DNA of 64,000 nt from Rhodoferax sp. (GCA_019449595.1 JAGRPL010000010.1:124001-188000); one strand, 5' to 3'; numbered from the stretch's first letter, positions 31,207-41,086 are shown. The notes: generated by a model not told the origin, from the letters alone. Program-made: numbers and translations.

Positions 31207-31668
31207 AGACACGCCGATCAGGGCGGTCGTCATGGTGAGGTAGCGGGCCAGTTTGCCGATCGCCATGTAGGCCACACAGGGCCAGAACGGCAGTTTCAGC
31301 CAGCCCGCCACCGCGCACAGCGGATCGCCCACCACGGGCATCCAGGCCAGCAGGCAGGCCTTGGGGCCGAGGCGTTCCAGCCACGCCAGTGCCTTGGTGT
31401 GTGATGACGAGTGGCGGTAGTGGTCGGCGGCCTGGTGGGCGCCATAGCCCATCCACCAGTCCACCGCGCCGCCCAGGGTGTTGCCCACGGTGGCCACCAG
31501 GATCACCGGCCAGAACAGGGCGGGGTTGAGCTGGATCAGCCCGAACACCGCCGGTTCGGAGCCCAGCGGCAACAGCGTCGCTGAAATGAAAGACACCACA
31601 AACACGGTTCCCAGGCTGTACTCGGGCAGGGCCAGCAGGGCGAGCAAATGGGTAATCCAGGGGGGCAT
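31195..31668 (-). CDS. yqaA: YqaA-family inner membrane protein
   Basis: A 157-residue membrane protein of the DedA-like (SNARE-associated) superfamily. The YqaA hallmark segment SATLLPLGSEP is followed by NTLGGAVDWWMGYG and the helices around PVVGDPLCAVAGWLKLPFWP. The family function is not settled. The last codons (GCT ATG TTT TAG) and the stop fall inside 17-bp repeat copy 5, so the C-terminal residues AMF derive from that repeat. Confidence 0.88.
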   Translation of the reverse strand: MPPWITHLLALLALPEYSLGTVFVVSFISATLLPLGSEPAVFGLIQLNPALFWPVILVATVGNTLGGAVDWWMGYGAHQAADHYRHSSSHTKALAWLERLGPKACLLAWMPVVGDPLCAVAGWLKLPFWPCVAYMAIGKLARYLTMTTALIGVSAMF

Positions 31669-31709
31669 GGCGTGCAGTGTAGGGGCATCCTGCTGGGTTG
31701 TGGTGCGCT

Positions 31710-31742
31710 ATTTCAATTGCTGAAATTTTGGGCAGTTAGAAT
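31710..31742 (+). promoter_or_regulatory. inverted repeat and possible -10 upstream of dusB-fis
   Basis: ATTTCA (31710-31715) and TGAAAT (31721-31726) form an inverted repeat with a 5-nt loop, followed by TAGAAT (31737-31742) as a possible -10. No convincing -35 is seen. It lies in the 131-bp divergent gap between yqaA and dusB. Confidence 0.3.
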
Positions 31743-31799
31743 GGCGATCCGCCTGCGCTGCGGTATTTGGCGTCCACCTCCTTTTCTTTCGGTAGTTCC

Positions 31800-32849
31800 A
31801 TGCACATCGGCCCCTTCGCTTTGGCGAATTCCCTGTTTGTTGCGCCCATGGCGGGCGTGACGGACCGGCCTTTCCGCCAGCTGTGCAAACGCCTGGGAGC
31901 GGGCTACGCGGTGAGTGAAATGGTGACGTCGCGACCGGACCTGTGGGACACGCTCAAGACCTCGCGCCGCGCCAACCACGCGGGTGAGCCGGGCCCCATT
32001 GCCGTGCAGATCGCGGGCACCGAGCCGCGCATGATGGCCGATGCCGCCGTGTACAACATCGAGCGCGGCGCCCAGATCATCGACATCAACATGGGCTGCC
32101 CGGCCAAGAAGGTCTGCAACAAGTGGGCCGGCTCGGCCCTGATGCAGGACGAGACCCTGGCCATTTCCATTGTCGAGGCGGTGGTGGCCGCCTGCGCGTC
32201 GCACGGCGTGCCGGTGACCCTGAAGATGCGTACCGGCTGGTGCCAGACGCACAAGAACGCCGTGACCCTGGCGCGCGCCTTTGAAGGCGTTGGCGTGCAG
32301 ATGCTGGCCGTGCATGGCCGCACGCGCGAGCAGGGCTACAAAGGACAGGCCGAGTACGAAACCATTGCCGCCGTCAAGGCCGCCGTGCAGATTCCCGTGG
32401 TGGCCAATGGCGACATCACCACGCCCGAGAAGGCGCGCGAGGTGCTGCAGGCCACCGGGGCCGACGCCATCATGATCGGCCGTGCGGCCCAGGGGCAGCC
32501 GTGGATCTTCCGCGAGATCGCCCATTTCCTGTCGACCGGCACGCATCTTGCACCGCCACTGGTGAGCGAGGTCAAGCGCCTGCTGGTGGAGCACCTGCAC
32601 GACCACTACAGCCTGTATGGCGAGTTCATCGGCGTGCGCTCGGCGCGCAAGCACATTGGCTGGTATGTGCGTGCACTGCCCGGCGGCGAGGCGTTTCGCG
32701 CCCAGATGAACACGCTGGAAGACAGCGCCGCGCAGGTCCTGGCCGTGGAGCGTTTCCTGGACGGGTTGAACGCGGACATGGACCGCATTCCCGCCCCGCT
32801 GGACAGGACTAGTACCCGAGATCGAGACTTGATGGAATTTGCAGCATGA
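31800..32849 (+). CDS. dusB: tRNA-dihydrouridine synthase B
   Basis: A 349-residue FMN-dependent Dus enzyme. The start is the ATG at 31800 (MHIGPFALANSLFVAPMAGVTD). The catalytic Cys lies in NMGCPAKKVCNKWAGSALM, the FMN-binding motifs GRTREQGYKG and GADAIMIGRAAQG are present, and RKHIGWY is the conserved C-terminal tRNA-binding segment. It reduces uridine in the tRNA D-loop. The following fis overlaps by four bases (ATGA), the classic dusB-fis arrangement. Confidence 0.96.
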   Translation: MHIGPFALANSLFVAPMAGVTDRPFRQLCKRLGAGYAVSEMVTSRPDLWDTLKTSRRANHAGEPGPIAVQIAGTEPRMMADAAVYNIERGAQIIDINMGCPAKKVCNKWAGSALMQDETLAISIVEAVVAACASHGVPVTLKMRTGWCQTHKNAVTLARAFEGVGVQMLAVHGRTREQGYKGQAEYETIAAVKAAVQIPVVANGDITTPEKAREVLQATGADAIMIGRAAQGQPWIFREIAHFLSTGTHLAPPLVSEVKRLLVEHLHDHYSLYGEFIGVRSARKHIGWYVRALPGGEAFRAQMNTLEDSAAQVLAVERFLDGLNADMDRIPAPLDRTSTRDRDLMEFAA

Positions 32850-33082
32850 GCAAGAAGCACATTGAGGAGTGCGTGCGCACCAGCCTGGAAGGCTACTTCC
32901 GGGATCTGCGCGGAACCGAACCCGACGGCATGCACGACATGCTGGTGCGCGCGTTCGAAAAACCGCTGCTGGAAGTGGTCATGGAGCACGCCGACAACAA
33001 CCAGTCCAAGGCCGCCCAATGGCTGGGCCTGAACCGCAACACCCTGCGCAAGAAGCTGCTGGAACACAAGCTCATTTCCTGA
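32846..33082 (+). CDS. fis: Fis-family nucleoid-associated regulator
   Basis: A 78-residue Fis-type protein, shorter than E. coli Fis (98) because the N-terminal beta-hairpin arm is reduced. Residues 30-50 form the dimer core. The C-terminal helix-turn-helix is [26 protein letters not shown]. Translational coupling to dusB is as in Enterobacteria, where the pair controls growth-rate-dependent transcription. Confidence 0.95.
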   Translation: MSKKHIEECVRTSLEGYFRDLRGTEPDGMHDMLVRAFEKPLLEVVMEHADNNQSKAAQWLGLNRNTLRKKLLEHKLIS

Positions 33083-33143
33083 GCGGCCCGTCCGCCCACG
33101 GCCCCTGCGGCCCTACCCATTTTTTAACTTAGCCTGCCTCTTT

Positions 33144-34742
33144 ATGAACGCACTTCTCTCTGTCTCCGACAAAACCGGCATCGTCGAACTCGCCCAGGCG
33201 CTGCACGCGCAGGGCATCCGGCTGCTCTCCACCGGCGGCACCGCCAAGCTGCTGGCCGACAAGGGCCTGCCCGTGACCGAAGTGGCCGAGATGACCGGCT
33301 TTCCCGAAATGCTCGACGGCCGCGTCAAGACGCTGCACCCCCGGGTGCACGGCGGCCTGCTGGCGCGCCGCGACTTCCCCGAGCACATGGCGGCGCTGAA
33401 AGCGCACGACATCGACACCATCGATGTGCTGGTGGTCAACCTGTATCCGTTTGAAGCCACCGTGGCCAAGCCCGGCTGCACGCTGGAAGACGCCATCGAG
33501 AACATCGACATCGGCGGCCCGGCCATGGTGCGCAGCGCCGCCAAGAACTGGAAAGACGTGGCCGTGCTGACCGACGCCTCGCAGTACGCCACCGTGATCG
33601 CCGAGTTGAAAGCCGCTGGCAAAGTCAGCGACAAGACCAAGTTCGCCTTGTCGGTTGCCGCCTTCAACCGCATCAGCCAGTACGACGGCGCCATCAGCGA
33701 CTACCTGTCCGCCGTGCGGGTGGGCGACGACGTGCCCGCGGGCAATGCAGCGCCTGCGCTCGACCTGTTCCCTGGCCAGAGCAACGGCCGCTTCGTGAAG
33801 GTGCAGGACCTGCGCTACGGCGAGAACAGCCACCAGCAGGCCGCCCTGTACCGTGACCTGTACCCCGCGCCCGGCTCGCTGGTCACCGCCAAGCAGCTGC
33901 AGGGCAAGGAGCTGAGCTACAACAACATCGCCGACGCGGATGCCGCGTGGGAGTGCGTGAAGAGCTTCAACACCCCGGCCTGCGTCATCGTCAAGCACGC
34001 CAACCCCTGCGGCGTGGCCGTCGGTGCCAACGCGCTGGAGGTCTACAGCAAGGCCTTCCAGACCGACCCCACCAGCGCGTTCGGCGGCATCATCGCGCTG
34101 AATTGCGAACTGGACGAAGCCGCTGCTCAGCAGATCTCCAAGCAATTCGTCGAAGTGCTGATGGCACCCAGCTTCACCGCTGCGGCGCTGGAAGTGTTCA
34201 AGAGCAAGGTGAACGTGCGCATCCTGCAGATCGACTTGCCCAAGGGTGGTGCGTCTGCGTGGGACCAGGGCCGCAACGCCATGGACATGAAGCGCATCGG
34301 CTCCGGCATCCTGCTGCAGACGGCCGACAACCACGAACTGGCGCTGTCCGACCTGAAAGTGGTCACCACCAAGCAGCCCACCAAAGAAGAGCTGAACGAC
34401 CTGCTGTTCGCCTGGAACGTGGCCAAGTTCGTCAAGAGCAATGCCATCGTCTTCTGCAAGGGCGGCATGACCATGGGCGTGGGCGCCGGCCAGATGAGCC
34501 GCCTGGACTCGGCCCGTATTGCCAGTATCAAGGCCGGCCATGCCAACCTGTCCTTGGCGGGCACGGTGGTGGCGAGCGACGCCTTCTTCCCGTTCCGCGA
34601 CGGCCTGGATGTGGTCGTGGACCACGGCGCTACCTGCATCATCCAGCCCGGCGGCTCCATGCGCGACGACGAGGTGATTGCCGCCGCCAATGAGCGTGGC
34701 GTGTCCATGGTGTTCAGCGGCGTGCGCCATTTCCGCCATTGA
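33144..34742 (+). CDS. purH: bifunctional AICAR formyltransferase / IMP cyclohydrolase
   Basis: A 532-residue PurH. The N-terminal IMP cyclohydrolase (MGS-like, residues 1-150) contains STGGTAKLL and the conserved [13 protein letters not shown]. The C-terminal AICAR transformylase has the catalytic KHANPCG motif and a final [15 protein letters not shown]. It performs the last two steps of IMP synthesis. It lies 61 bp after fis, and an intrinsic terminator follows. Confidence 0.98.
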   Translation: MNALLSVSDKTGIVELAQALHAQGIRLLSTGGTAKLLADKGLPVTEVAEMTGFPEMLDGRVKTLHPRVHGGLLARRDFPEHMAALKAHDIDTIDVLVVNLYPFEATVAKPGCTLEDAIENIDIGGPAMVRSAAKNWKDVAVLTDASQYATVIAELKAAGKVSDKTKFALSVAAFNRISQYDGAISDYLSAVRVGDDVPAGNAAPALDLFPGQSNGRFVKVQDLRYGENSHQQAALYRDLYPAPGSLVTAKQLQGKELSYNNIADADAAWECVKSFNTPACVIVKHANPCGVAVGANALEVYSKAFQTDPTSAFGGIIALNCELDEAAAQQISKQFVEVLMAPSFTAAALEVFKSKVNVRILQIDLPKGGASAWDQGRNAMDMKRIGSGILLQTADNHELALSDLKVVTTKQPTKEELNDLLFAWNVAKFVKSNAIVFCKGGMTMGVGAGQMSRLDSARIASIKAGHANLSLAGTVVASDAFFPFRDGLDVVVDHGATCIIQPGGSMRDDEVIAAANERGVSMVFSGVRHFRH

Positions 34743-34761
34743 GCGCTTGCGTGCTGCATGC

Positions 34762-34787
34762 AAAAGGCCACCCAAGGGTGGCCTTTT
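34762..34787 (+). terminator. intrinsic terminator after purH
   Basis: AAAAGGCCACCC (34762-34773) and GGGTGGCCTTTT (34776-34787) form a 12-bp perfect stem with a 2-nt loop, ending in a run of T. Confidence 0.95.
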
Positions 34788-34833
34788 TTTGGAGTAAAAA
34801 GAACTGAAGAGCCCCGCAGATGCTGCACAGGCA

Positions 34834-34850
34834 GCTCTGTTTTTTATAGC
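34834..34850 (+). repeat. 17-bp imperfect palindrome, copy 6, contains the hemL stop
   Basis: GCTCTGTTTTTTATAGC with left flank GATGCTGCACAGGCA. One arm deviates (GCTCT). On the minus strand its CTA TAA gives the last codon and stop of hemL. Confidence 0.7.
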
Positions 34851-36148
34851 GTCTTGAACACTTCCGCAGCGGCTTCAACCGTGGCGGCAATGTCGGCGTC
34901 GGTGTGCGCGGCGCCCATGAAGCTGGCTTCGTACAGCGCCGGCGCAAAGTACACGCCCCGCTCCAGCATGCCGTGGAAGAAGGTGTTGAAGCGCTTGCTG
35001 TCGGTGGTCATCACCGTGGCGTAGTTCTGTGGCAGGCGGTCAAAGAAGAAGAAGCCGAACAGGCCGCCTTCGCTGTCGCCACAAAACGGAATGCCCGCGG
35101 CCTGCGCGGCACGGGTCATGCCCGACACCAGGGTCTGCGTCTTGCGGCCCAGGGCTTCGTGGAAACCGGGCTTGCTGATCTCGTGCAGCGTGGCCAGGCC
35201 GCAGGCGGTGGCGACCGGGTTGCCCGACAGGGTGCCGGCCTGGTACACCGGCCCCAGTGGCGCCAGGTGCTCCATTGCCGCCCGCTTGCCGCCAAAGGCT
35301 GCCAGCGGCATGCCCCCGCCGATGACCTTGCCCATCACGGTCATGTCGGGCTCAAACCCGGGAATGGCCTTGGCGTACACGCTTTGCGCGCTGCCCAGCG
35401 CCACGCGGAATCCCGTCATGACTTCGTCAAAGATGAACAGCGCGCCGTACTGGGTGCACAACTCGCGGGCCCGCTGCATGAAGGGCACCGAGGCCCGCAC
35501 GAAGTTCATGTTGCCGGCAATGGGCTCGATGATCAGGCAGGCCATGTCCTTGCCGTGCAACGCAAAGGCTTCTTCCAGCTGCGCGACGTTGTTGTACTCC
35601 AGCACCAGTGTGTGCTGCACCACCTCGGGCGGCACGCCGGCGCTGGTGGGGTTGCCGAAGGTGGCCAGGCCCGAGCCGGCCTTGACGAGCAGCGCGTCGG
35701 CGTGGCCGTGGTAGCAGCCTTCGAACTTGAGGATCTTGCTGCGGCCGGTGGCGCCGCGGGCCAGGCGGATGGCGCTCATGCCGGCTTCGGTGCCGGAGCT
35801 CACCAGACGCACCATGTCCATGGACGGCACGAGCTTGAGGATGGCCTCGGCCAGCTCCACTTCACGCTCGGTGGGGGCTCCGAACGAAAACCCTTCCAGC
35901 ACCGCGCGTTGCACCGCGTCGACGACCGCGGGGTGGCCGTGGCCCAGGATCATGGGGCCCCAGGAGCCGATGTAGTCGATGTAGCGTTTGTCGTTGGCGT
36001 CCCAGAAATGGGCGCCCTGCGCCCGGGACACGAAGCGGGGTGTGCCCCCTACGGCCTTGAAGGCGCGCACGGGCGAATTCACGCCGCCGGGGATGACGTG
36101 TTGGGCGCGTTGGAACAGTTGCAGATTGCGGTCAGTGTCGGGTGTCAT
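34844..36148 (-). CDS. hemL: glutamate-1-semialdehyde 2,1-aminomutase
   Basis: A 434-residue PLP enzyme. The start is the ATG at 36146-36148 ([16 protein letters not shown]); an earlier in-frame Met lies inside thiD. It has [15 protein letters not shown], the PLP-pocket segment EPIAGNMN, and the PLP-binding Lys in [16 protein letters not shown]. It makes 5-aminolevulinate for haem. It overlaps thiD by 17 bases. The last Leu codon and the stop lie in repeat copy 6. Confidence 0.97.
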   Translation of the reverse strand: MTPDTDRNLQLFQRAQHVIPGGVNSPVRAFKAVGGTPRFVSRAQGAHFWDANDKRYIDYIGSWGPMILGHGHPAVVDAVQRAVLEGFSFGAPTEREVELAEAILKLVPSMDMVRLVSSGTEAGMSAIRLARGATGRSKILKFEGCYHGHADALLVKAGSGLATFGNPTSAGVPPEVVQHTLVLEYNNVAQLEEAFALHGKDMACLIIEPIAGNMNFVRASVPFMQRARELCTQYGALFIFDEVMTGFRVALGSAQSVYAKAIPGFEPDMTVMGKVIGGGMPLAAFGGKRAAMEHLAPLGPVYQAGTLSGNPVATACGLATLHEISKPGFHEALGRKTQTLVSGMTRAAQAAGIPFCGDSEGGLFGFFFFDRLPQNYATVMTTDSKRFNTFFHGMLERGVYFAPALYEASFMGAAHTDADIAATVEAAAEVFKTL

Positions 36149-37067
36149 TGGGTGAGATTTCAAAGGAGGATTCTTGCAGTTCGTCATCATCGGTTTGCGG
36201 GTGCGCCCAGAACAGGCGGTCCGGCAGCACGCTGCCCATGCCGGGACGAAAGCCGCTTTCCAGGCAGCGGTCCAGGTAGCTCAGGGCCTCGGTCGCGGCC
36301 TCGGACAGTTCGCTGCCGCTGGCAATCAGGGCAGCCAGCGCGGCGGACAGGGTGTCGCCGGCGCCGGCAAAGATCGCTTCGAAGTGTTCGAACTTGTTGC
36401 TGCACAGCACCGCCGTGGGGCTGCACAGCACGTTGTCAATGAACTGGTCGGGCAGCGGGATGCCCGTGACCAGCGTATAGGGCACGCCGAATTCGTTGGC
36501 GGCTCGGGCGATGTCGCGGGCGGACGGGCTGCGCTCGGCACTCCAGTCCGGCAGCAGCCAGCGCGAGAGGGTGCTGTGGTTTCCGACCAACACCGTCGTC
36601 TGGGGTAGCAACAATTCGTTACAAGCGTCCTGGTACAGGTCAATCTGGTCTTCCTGCCACCAAGAGAGGTCGGGCATGTAGGTCACCAGCGGCACGTCGG
36701 CGTAGTCCGATGCCAGTTCGGCCACGGCGCTGAGATTCTCGGGCGAGCCGACAAACCCGACCTTGATGACTTGCACGGGCACGTCTTCCAGGATGGTGCG
36801 GGCTTGTTCGGTGACGGCCTCGTCGTCCATGGCAAAGTGGTCGTACACCTCGGTCGTGTCGCGGGCATAGGCGCCGGTGATGACGGGCAGGGCGTGGGCT
36901 CCGACCGAAGCCATGGCGGTTATGTCGGCCGTGATGCCACCGGCTCCGCTGGGATCGTTGGCGTTGAAGACCATGACGCAGGCCGACGGTCCGTCGTCGA
37001 TGGCGTCGTCGTCTTCTTCGGGCGCGGGAGATGCCGGCATGGGGGAGCCTGTCTTAGGGTTTGTCAT
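36132..37067 (-). CDS. ThiD-like hydroxymethylpyrimidine kinase, divergent
   Basis: A 311-residue ribokinase-fold protein. It has a 30-residue acidic N-terminal extension (EEDDDAIDD) before the strand [15 protein letters not shown], the ThiD nucleotide/substrate motif. The C-terminal anion hole [11 protein letters not shown] is intact, and KVGFVGS matches ThiD KIGMLGS. The canonical substrate-side VxDPVM segment reads [10 protein letters not shown], and the TPNxxEA motif is [10 protein letters not shown], so HMP-P specificity is uncertain. It overlaps hemL and is divergent from the rubredoxin gene. Confidence 0.8.
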   Translation of the reverse strand: MTNPKTGSPMPASPAPEEDDDAIDDGPSACVMVFNANDPSGAGGITADITAMASVGAHALPVITGAYARDTTEVYDHFAMDDEAVTEQARTILEDVPVQVIKVGFVGSPENLSAVAELASDYADVPLVTYMPDLSWWQEDQIDLYQDACNELLLPQTTVLVGNHSTLSRWLLPDWSAERSPSARDIARAANEFGVPYTLVTGIPLPDQFIDNVLCSPTAVLCSNKFEHFEAIFAGAGDTLSAALAALIASGSELSEAATEALSYLDRCLESGFRPGMGSVLPDRLFWAHPQTDDDELQESSFEISPNDTRH

Positions 37068-37123
37068 CAGGCTAAATGGTGCACTTGTGGCTGAGGGACC
37101 TCATTTTGCCTAGAACGCCTCTA

Positions 37124-37129
37124 TACAAT
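37124..37129 (+). promoter_or_regulatory. possible -10 for the rubredoxin-pil operon
   Basis: TACAAT, 31 bp before the GTG of the rubredoxin gene, in the divergent gap. The -35 (TCATTT, 17 bp upstream) is poor. Confidence 0.35.
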
Positions 37130-37160
37130 CGTTGCATTCTATTCGAAGGCCCTTTAAGCT

Positions 37161-37334
37161 GTGAGTGATACTAAAGCGTGGATGTGTCTGATTTGCGGTT
37201 GGATATATGACGAGGCGACCGGTGCGCCCGATCATGGAATTCCACCCGGTACCCGCTGGGCAGACGTACCCATGAACTGGACGTGTCCCGAGTGCGGCGC
37301 GCGCAAGGAAGATTTTGAAATGGTTCAGATTTGA
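37161..37334 (+). CDS. rubredoxin
   Basis: A 57-residue rubredoxin. It starts with GTG at 37161 (VSDTKAWMCLICGW); a later ATG at 37182 would leave the first CxxC right at the N-terminus. The iron is bound by Cys9, Cys12, Cys42 and Cys45 in CLICG and CPECG, with GIPPGTRWADVP between. It is an electron carrier; the partner is unknown. It lies 66 bp before pilG, as in other Burkholderiales, and is divergent from thiD. Confidence 0.93.
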   Translation: MSDTKAWMCLICGWIYDEATGAPDHGIPPGTRWADVPMNWTCPECGARKEDFEMVQI

Positions 37335-37400
37335 AAGAGCAATGTTTGGACGGCGCAGGTTGTCCCTCATACATCCACGCCTGTTCAGGAGCACAGTTTT

Positions 37401-37799
37401 GTGAGTAACACCGCACCCACGTACAAGGTTCTGGTCATCGACGACAGCAACACCATCCGGCGCAGCGCAGAAATCTTTCTCAAGCAGGGCGGCCACGAGG
37501 TGATGCTGGCGGAAGACGGTTTTGACGCGCTGGCCAAGGTCAACGATTACCAGCCACACCTGATTTTTTGCGACATCCTGATGCCCCGGCTGGACGGCTA
37601 CCAGACCTGTGCCATCATCAAGCGCAACCCCAAGTACTCTTCCGTGCCGGTGGTGATGCTGTCCTCCAAGGACGGCGTCTTCGACAAGGCGCGCGGCCGC
37701 ATGGTCGGCGCCCAGCACTATTTGACCAAACCTTTTACCAAAGACCAATTGCTGCAAGCGGTGCAGCAGTTCGGGGCTGTTTTGCAAGGAGCTAATTGA
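37401..37799 (+). CDS. pilG: twitching motility response regulator PilG
   Basis: A 132-residue single-domain receiver. It starts with GTG at 37401 (SNTAPTYKVLVIDDSNT), preceded by CAGGAG. The phosphoacceptor is Asp58 (IFCDILMPRLDGYQTC), and Lys in YLTKPF completes the active site. In Pseudomonas PilG, phosphorylated by ChpA, promotes pilus extension. It begins the pilGHIJ-chpA run and its stop overlaps the pilH start by one base. Confidence 0.95.
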   Translation: MSNTAPTYKVLVIDDSNTIRRSAEIFLKQGGHEVMLAEDGFDALAKVNDYQPHLIFCDILMPRLDGYQTCAIIKRNPKYSSVPVVMLSSKDGVFDKARGRMVGAQHYLTKPFTKDQLLQAVQQFGAVLQGAN

Positions 37800-38164
37800 T
37801 GGCAATCAACAAAGTACTCATCGTCGATGATTCAAAAACCGAACTCATGTTCCTGACGGACCTGTTGCAGAAGAACGGCTTTGTAGTGCGGACTGCCGAG
37901 AATGCAGACGAGGCGTTCAAGCGCCTGGCCGACGAGAAACCCGACCTGATCCTGATGGATGTAGTCATGCCGGGGCAAAACGGTTTCCAGTTGACGCGTG
38001 CCATCAACCGCACGCCCGAGTACACCGATGTGCCCATCATCATCTGCACCAGCAAGAACCTGGAAACCGACCGGGTGTGGGGCATGCGCCAGGGCGCGCG
38101 GGACTACATCACCAAGCCGGTGGATTCGGCCGAGCTGTTTGCCAAGATCAAGGCACTGGGTTGA
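37799..38164 (+). CDS. pilH: twitching motility response regulator PilH
   Basis: A 121-residue receiver starting at ATG 37799 (MAINKVLIVDDSKTEL) with AAGGAG upstream. The phosphoacceptor is Asp54 (LILMDVVMPGQNG), and the TKPVD lysine is present. PilH favours retraction or acts as a phosphate sink in the Pseudomonas model. The upstream TTG codon at 37796 is in frame but overlaps the pilG stop. Confidence 0.95.
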   Translation: MAINKVLIVDDSKTELMFLTDLLQKNGFVVRTAENADEAFKRLADEKPDLILMDVVMPGQNGFQLTRAINRTPEYTDVPIIICTSKNLETDRVWGMRQGARDYITKPVDSAELFAKIKALG

Positions 38165-38176
38165 TTCGCCACTGAC

Positions 38177-38710
38177 ATGGCAACCAACCGAGAAGCACTT
38201 CGAGAGCTCCAGTCCAGACTGGCCAGCCGCCTGCAGGCCGCCCGTGCGGAAGGTATGTCCGTTGCCTGGCTGGCCGTGCAGGCCGGCGGGCAGCATTACC
38301 TTTTCCCGCTGGGTCAATCCGGAGAGATCTTTCCGCTGTCGAGCCTGCAGTCGGTGCCGTATGCCCGCAGCTGGTTTCGCGGCGTTCTCAACATCCGGGG
38401 CGGCCTGTACGGCGTGGTCGATCTGGCCGGCTTCGTGGCCGAGGACGGTGGTATTGCGCGAACCGAGCCGGCCGCGCAGGACCCCAGCGTGGTTACGCTG
38501 AATGTCGCACTCGAGGTGAACTGCGCATTGCAGGTCGATGGCTTGCTGGGGCTGCGGGGCGCGGACGCCTTTGCGTCCTCCTCGCCCCCGGCGCCCGAAG
38601 CACCGCCCTATTTCGGAAACCGTTTTGTGGATGCTGCCGGCACGCACTGGCAGGAGATCAATCTGCGCACCCTGTCCCAAACCCCTCAATTTCTGAGTAT
38701 CAGCGTTTAG
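38177..38710 (+). CDS. pilI: CheW-like adaptor PilI
   Basis: A 177-residue CheW-domain protein (core about 30-160). GQHYLFPLGQSGEIFPL and the CheW motif WFRGVLNIRGGLYGVVDL are clear. It couples the PilJ receptor to the ChpA kinase. It lies 12 bp after pilH and 20 bp before pilJ. Confidence 0.93.
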   Translation: MATNREALRELQSRLASRLQAARAEGMSVAWLAVQAGGQHYLFPLGQSGEIFPLSSLQSVPYARSWFRGVLNIRGGLYGVVDLAGFVAEDGGIARTEPAAQDPSVVTLNVALEVNCALQVDGLLGLRGADAFASSSPPAPEAPPYFGNRFVDAAGTHWQEINLRTLSQTPQFLSISV

Positions 38711-38730
38711 ACCACCCGTAAGGCCTCACC

Positions 38731-41022
38731 ATGTCCGTAGTCGATCAATTGAAGAACCTGTTTACCAAAAAGCAGTCGGAGTCCGAACTGGATTCGCGCC
38801 TGAGCCTGGCCATGCCGGAGGACTCTGTGAACGTGGCCGGGGCAGAAACCGTACAGGACGCGCCAGCCCCGGTGAAGCCGGCGACGGTCGAGTCCGCGGC
38901 GGCTGCGGGTGAGGCAGCGGGGAACGAGCCAGCGGCCGCGCCGGTCAGCGAGGGTGACCTGATCTCCATTCCGGGCCTGGGCCAGCGCACGGTGGTCCAG
39001 CACCAGCGCACGCTGTCCATATTGCTGGGCTCGTCACTGGTGCTGTTGGCCGGGGTGACGTTTTATGCCCTGAGCCAGTCGGACAAGGTGGCGCAGCAGC
39101 TGGGCGCAACGGGTCAGTCCCTGATGCAGTCGCAGCGGTTGGCCAAATCGGTGTCGCAGGCCGTGGTGGGTAGCGCGCAGGCTTTCCCGGACGTGTCCGA
39201 GAGCGCCGGCGTTCTCGTCAAGACGGTGCGTGGTCTGCAGTCGGGCGACGACGAATTGCGCCTGAAAGCGCTGGATGACAACTACCGCCCCGAGCTGGAC
39301 AAGGTCATGCCGCTGGTGGACCGTGCGGAGAAGAGCGCCAAGGCCGTCATGGGTCAGCAAAAGGTGCTGACCCAGATTGGTTCGGCGTTGCGACTGATCA
39401 ACCGCCAGTCGTCGGATTTGCTGGAAATCGCTGAGAACATCCTGGCACTGAAGCTGCAGCAGAACGCGCCTTCGGTCGAAATTTCGTCCGTGGGTCAGCT
39501 GGTGATGCTGACCCAGCGTATCGGCAAGTCGTCCAACGAGTTCCTGACCGCGGAGGGTGTGAGTCCCGAGGCGGTTTTCTTGCTGGGCAAGGACTTGAAC
39601 ACCTTCAAGGAGCTGGCCGAAGGTTTGCTGTCGGGTAGTGCCGAGTTGCGCCTGTCGGCCACCAAGGACCCCGGCACGCGTGAGCAGTTGGAAGCCCTGA
39701 TCAAGATGTACGAGGAAACACGGGTCCAGGCCAGCGCGATTCTCGGTAACTTGCAGGGCCTGGTTTCTGCGCGGGAAGCGCAGGACTCCATCATTGCGGA
39801 CAGCGAGCCGCTGCGCCGCGACCTCGAAGCGCTGCAAAGCAAGTTGTCGGAGCAGACCGGTATCGGTTCCGGTGCCTTGGCGACCCTGGCTGCCGCCGCG
39901 CTGTTTGCGCTGATTTGCGCCGGTGGACTGTCGTATGTCCAGCTGCAGGACAGCCGCAAGCGCCAGGTGGTGGCCGAAGACCAGCGGCTGGAAGCGGAAC
40001 GCCAGGAGCACGAGGCCAAGCGCGTCAACGACGCCAACCAGGCCGCCATTTTGCGTTTGATGAACGAATTGCAGACCGTTGCCGAGGGGGATCTGACCCA
40101 GGAAGCGACGGTGACGGAAGACATTACCGGTGCGATTGCCGACTCGGTGAACTACACGGTGGAAGAGTTGCGCTCGCTGGTGTCGAACGTGCAGAACACG
40201 GCCTCCCGCGTGGCGCAGACGACGGCCGATGTGGATGCCACATCCACCGAACTGCTGGCGGCATCCAACGAACAGCTGCATGAAATTCGCGAAACGGGTA
40301 AATCCGTTGTGGATATGGCCGGACGCATCAACGAGGTGTCCGCCCAGGCGCAGGAATCTGCGACGGTAGCGCGCCAGTCCCTGTTGGCTGCGGAGACGGG
40401 CTTGAAGGCCGTGCAGGACGCGATCGGCGGTATGAACTCCATCCGTGACCAGATTCAGGACACCTCCAAGCGCATCAAGCGACTGGGTGAGTCGTCGCAG
40501 GAAATTGGTGAAATTACCGAACTGATTTCGGACATTACCGAACAGACCAACGTGCTGGCACTCAACGCCGCCATCCAGGCGGCCTCGGCCGGTGAAGCCG
40601 GTCGCGGCTTCTCGGTGGTGGCGGAAGAAGTGCAGCGTCTGGCGGAACGCTCCGCTGACGCGACGCGGCAGATCTCGGCGCTGGTGAAGGCCATTCAGAC
40701 GGACACGCAGGATGCCATCGGCGCTATGGAACGTTCCACGCAGGGTGTGGTGGAAGGGGCACGACTGTCCGATAACGCGGGTACCGCGCTGACCGAGATT
40801 GATAGCGTGTCCCGCCGGGTTGCGGCGCTAATTGAGCAGATTTCGGGCTCCGCGTCCCGCGAGGCCGGCTTGGCGAATGAAGTGGCGGAAAACATCCAGC
40901 ACATTTTTGCCGTGACGGAGCAAACCGGAGAAGGTACGCGGGTGACGGCGACACAGGTTCGGGAACTGTCCCGCATGGCGGAAGAGCTGCGGCAATCGGT
41001 TTCGCGTTTCAAGATTGCTTGA
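38731..41022 (+). CDS. pilJ: methyl-accepting chemoreceptor PilJ
   Basis: A 763-residue MCP. Membrane helix 1 is at about 90-112 (TLSILLGSSLVLLAGVTF), preceded by an 88-residue Ala/Pro/Glu-rich cytoplasmic extension longer than in Pseudomonas PilJ (682 residues in total). The periplasmic part carries PilJ-type helical modules (ending GQLVMLTQRIGKSSNEFL). Helix 2 is at about 385-407, then a HAMP-like region. The signalling tip is EQTNVLALNAAIQAASAGEA, the standard MCP hairpin. No CheR-docking pentapeptide is seen at the C-terminus. Confidence 0.95.
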   Translation: MSVVDQLKNLFTKKQSESELDSRLSLAMPEDSVNVAGAETVQDAPAPVKPATVESAAAAGEAAGNEPAAAPVSEGDLISIPGLGQRTVVQHQRTLSILLGSSLVLLAGVTFYALSQSDKVAQQLGATGQSLMQSQRLAKSVSQAVVGSAQAFPDVSESAGVLVKTVRGLQSGDDELRLKALDDNYRPELDKVMPLVDRAEKSAKAVMGQQKVLTQIGSALRLINRQSSDLLEIAENILALKLQQNAPSVEISSVGQLVMLTQRIGKSSNEFLTAEGVSPEAVFLLGKDLNTFKELAEGLLSGSAELRLSATKDPGTREQLEALIKMYEETRVQASAILGNLQGLVSAREAQDSIIADSEPLRRDLEALQSKLSEQTGIGSGALATLAAAALFALICAGGLSYVQLQDSRKRQVVAEDQRLEAERQEHEAKRVNDANQAAILRLMNELQTVAEGDLTQEATVTEDITGAIADSVNYTVEELRSLVSNVQNTASRVAQTTADVDATSTELLAASNEQLHEIRETGKSVVDMAGRINEVSAQAQESATVARQSLLAAETGLKAVQDAIGGMNSIRDQIQDTSKRIKRLGESSQEIGEITELISDITEQTNVLALNAAIQAASAGEAGRGFSVVAEEVQRLAERSADATRQISALVKAIQTDTQDAIGAMERSTQGVVEGARLSDNAGTALTEIDSVSRRVAALIEQISGSASREAGLANEVAENIQHIFAVTEQTGEGTRVTATQVRELSRMAEELRQSVSRFKIA

Positions 41023-41086
41023 GAGCCATCTGGTACACCCCCTTCGGAAACGCGATCAATAGTGATCTCCAGGAAAGCCTGAACCC

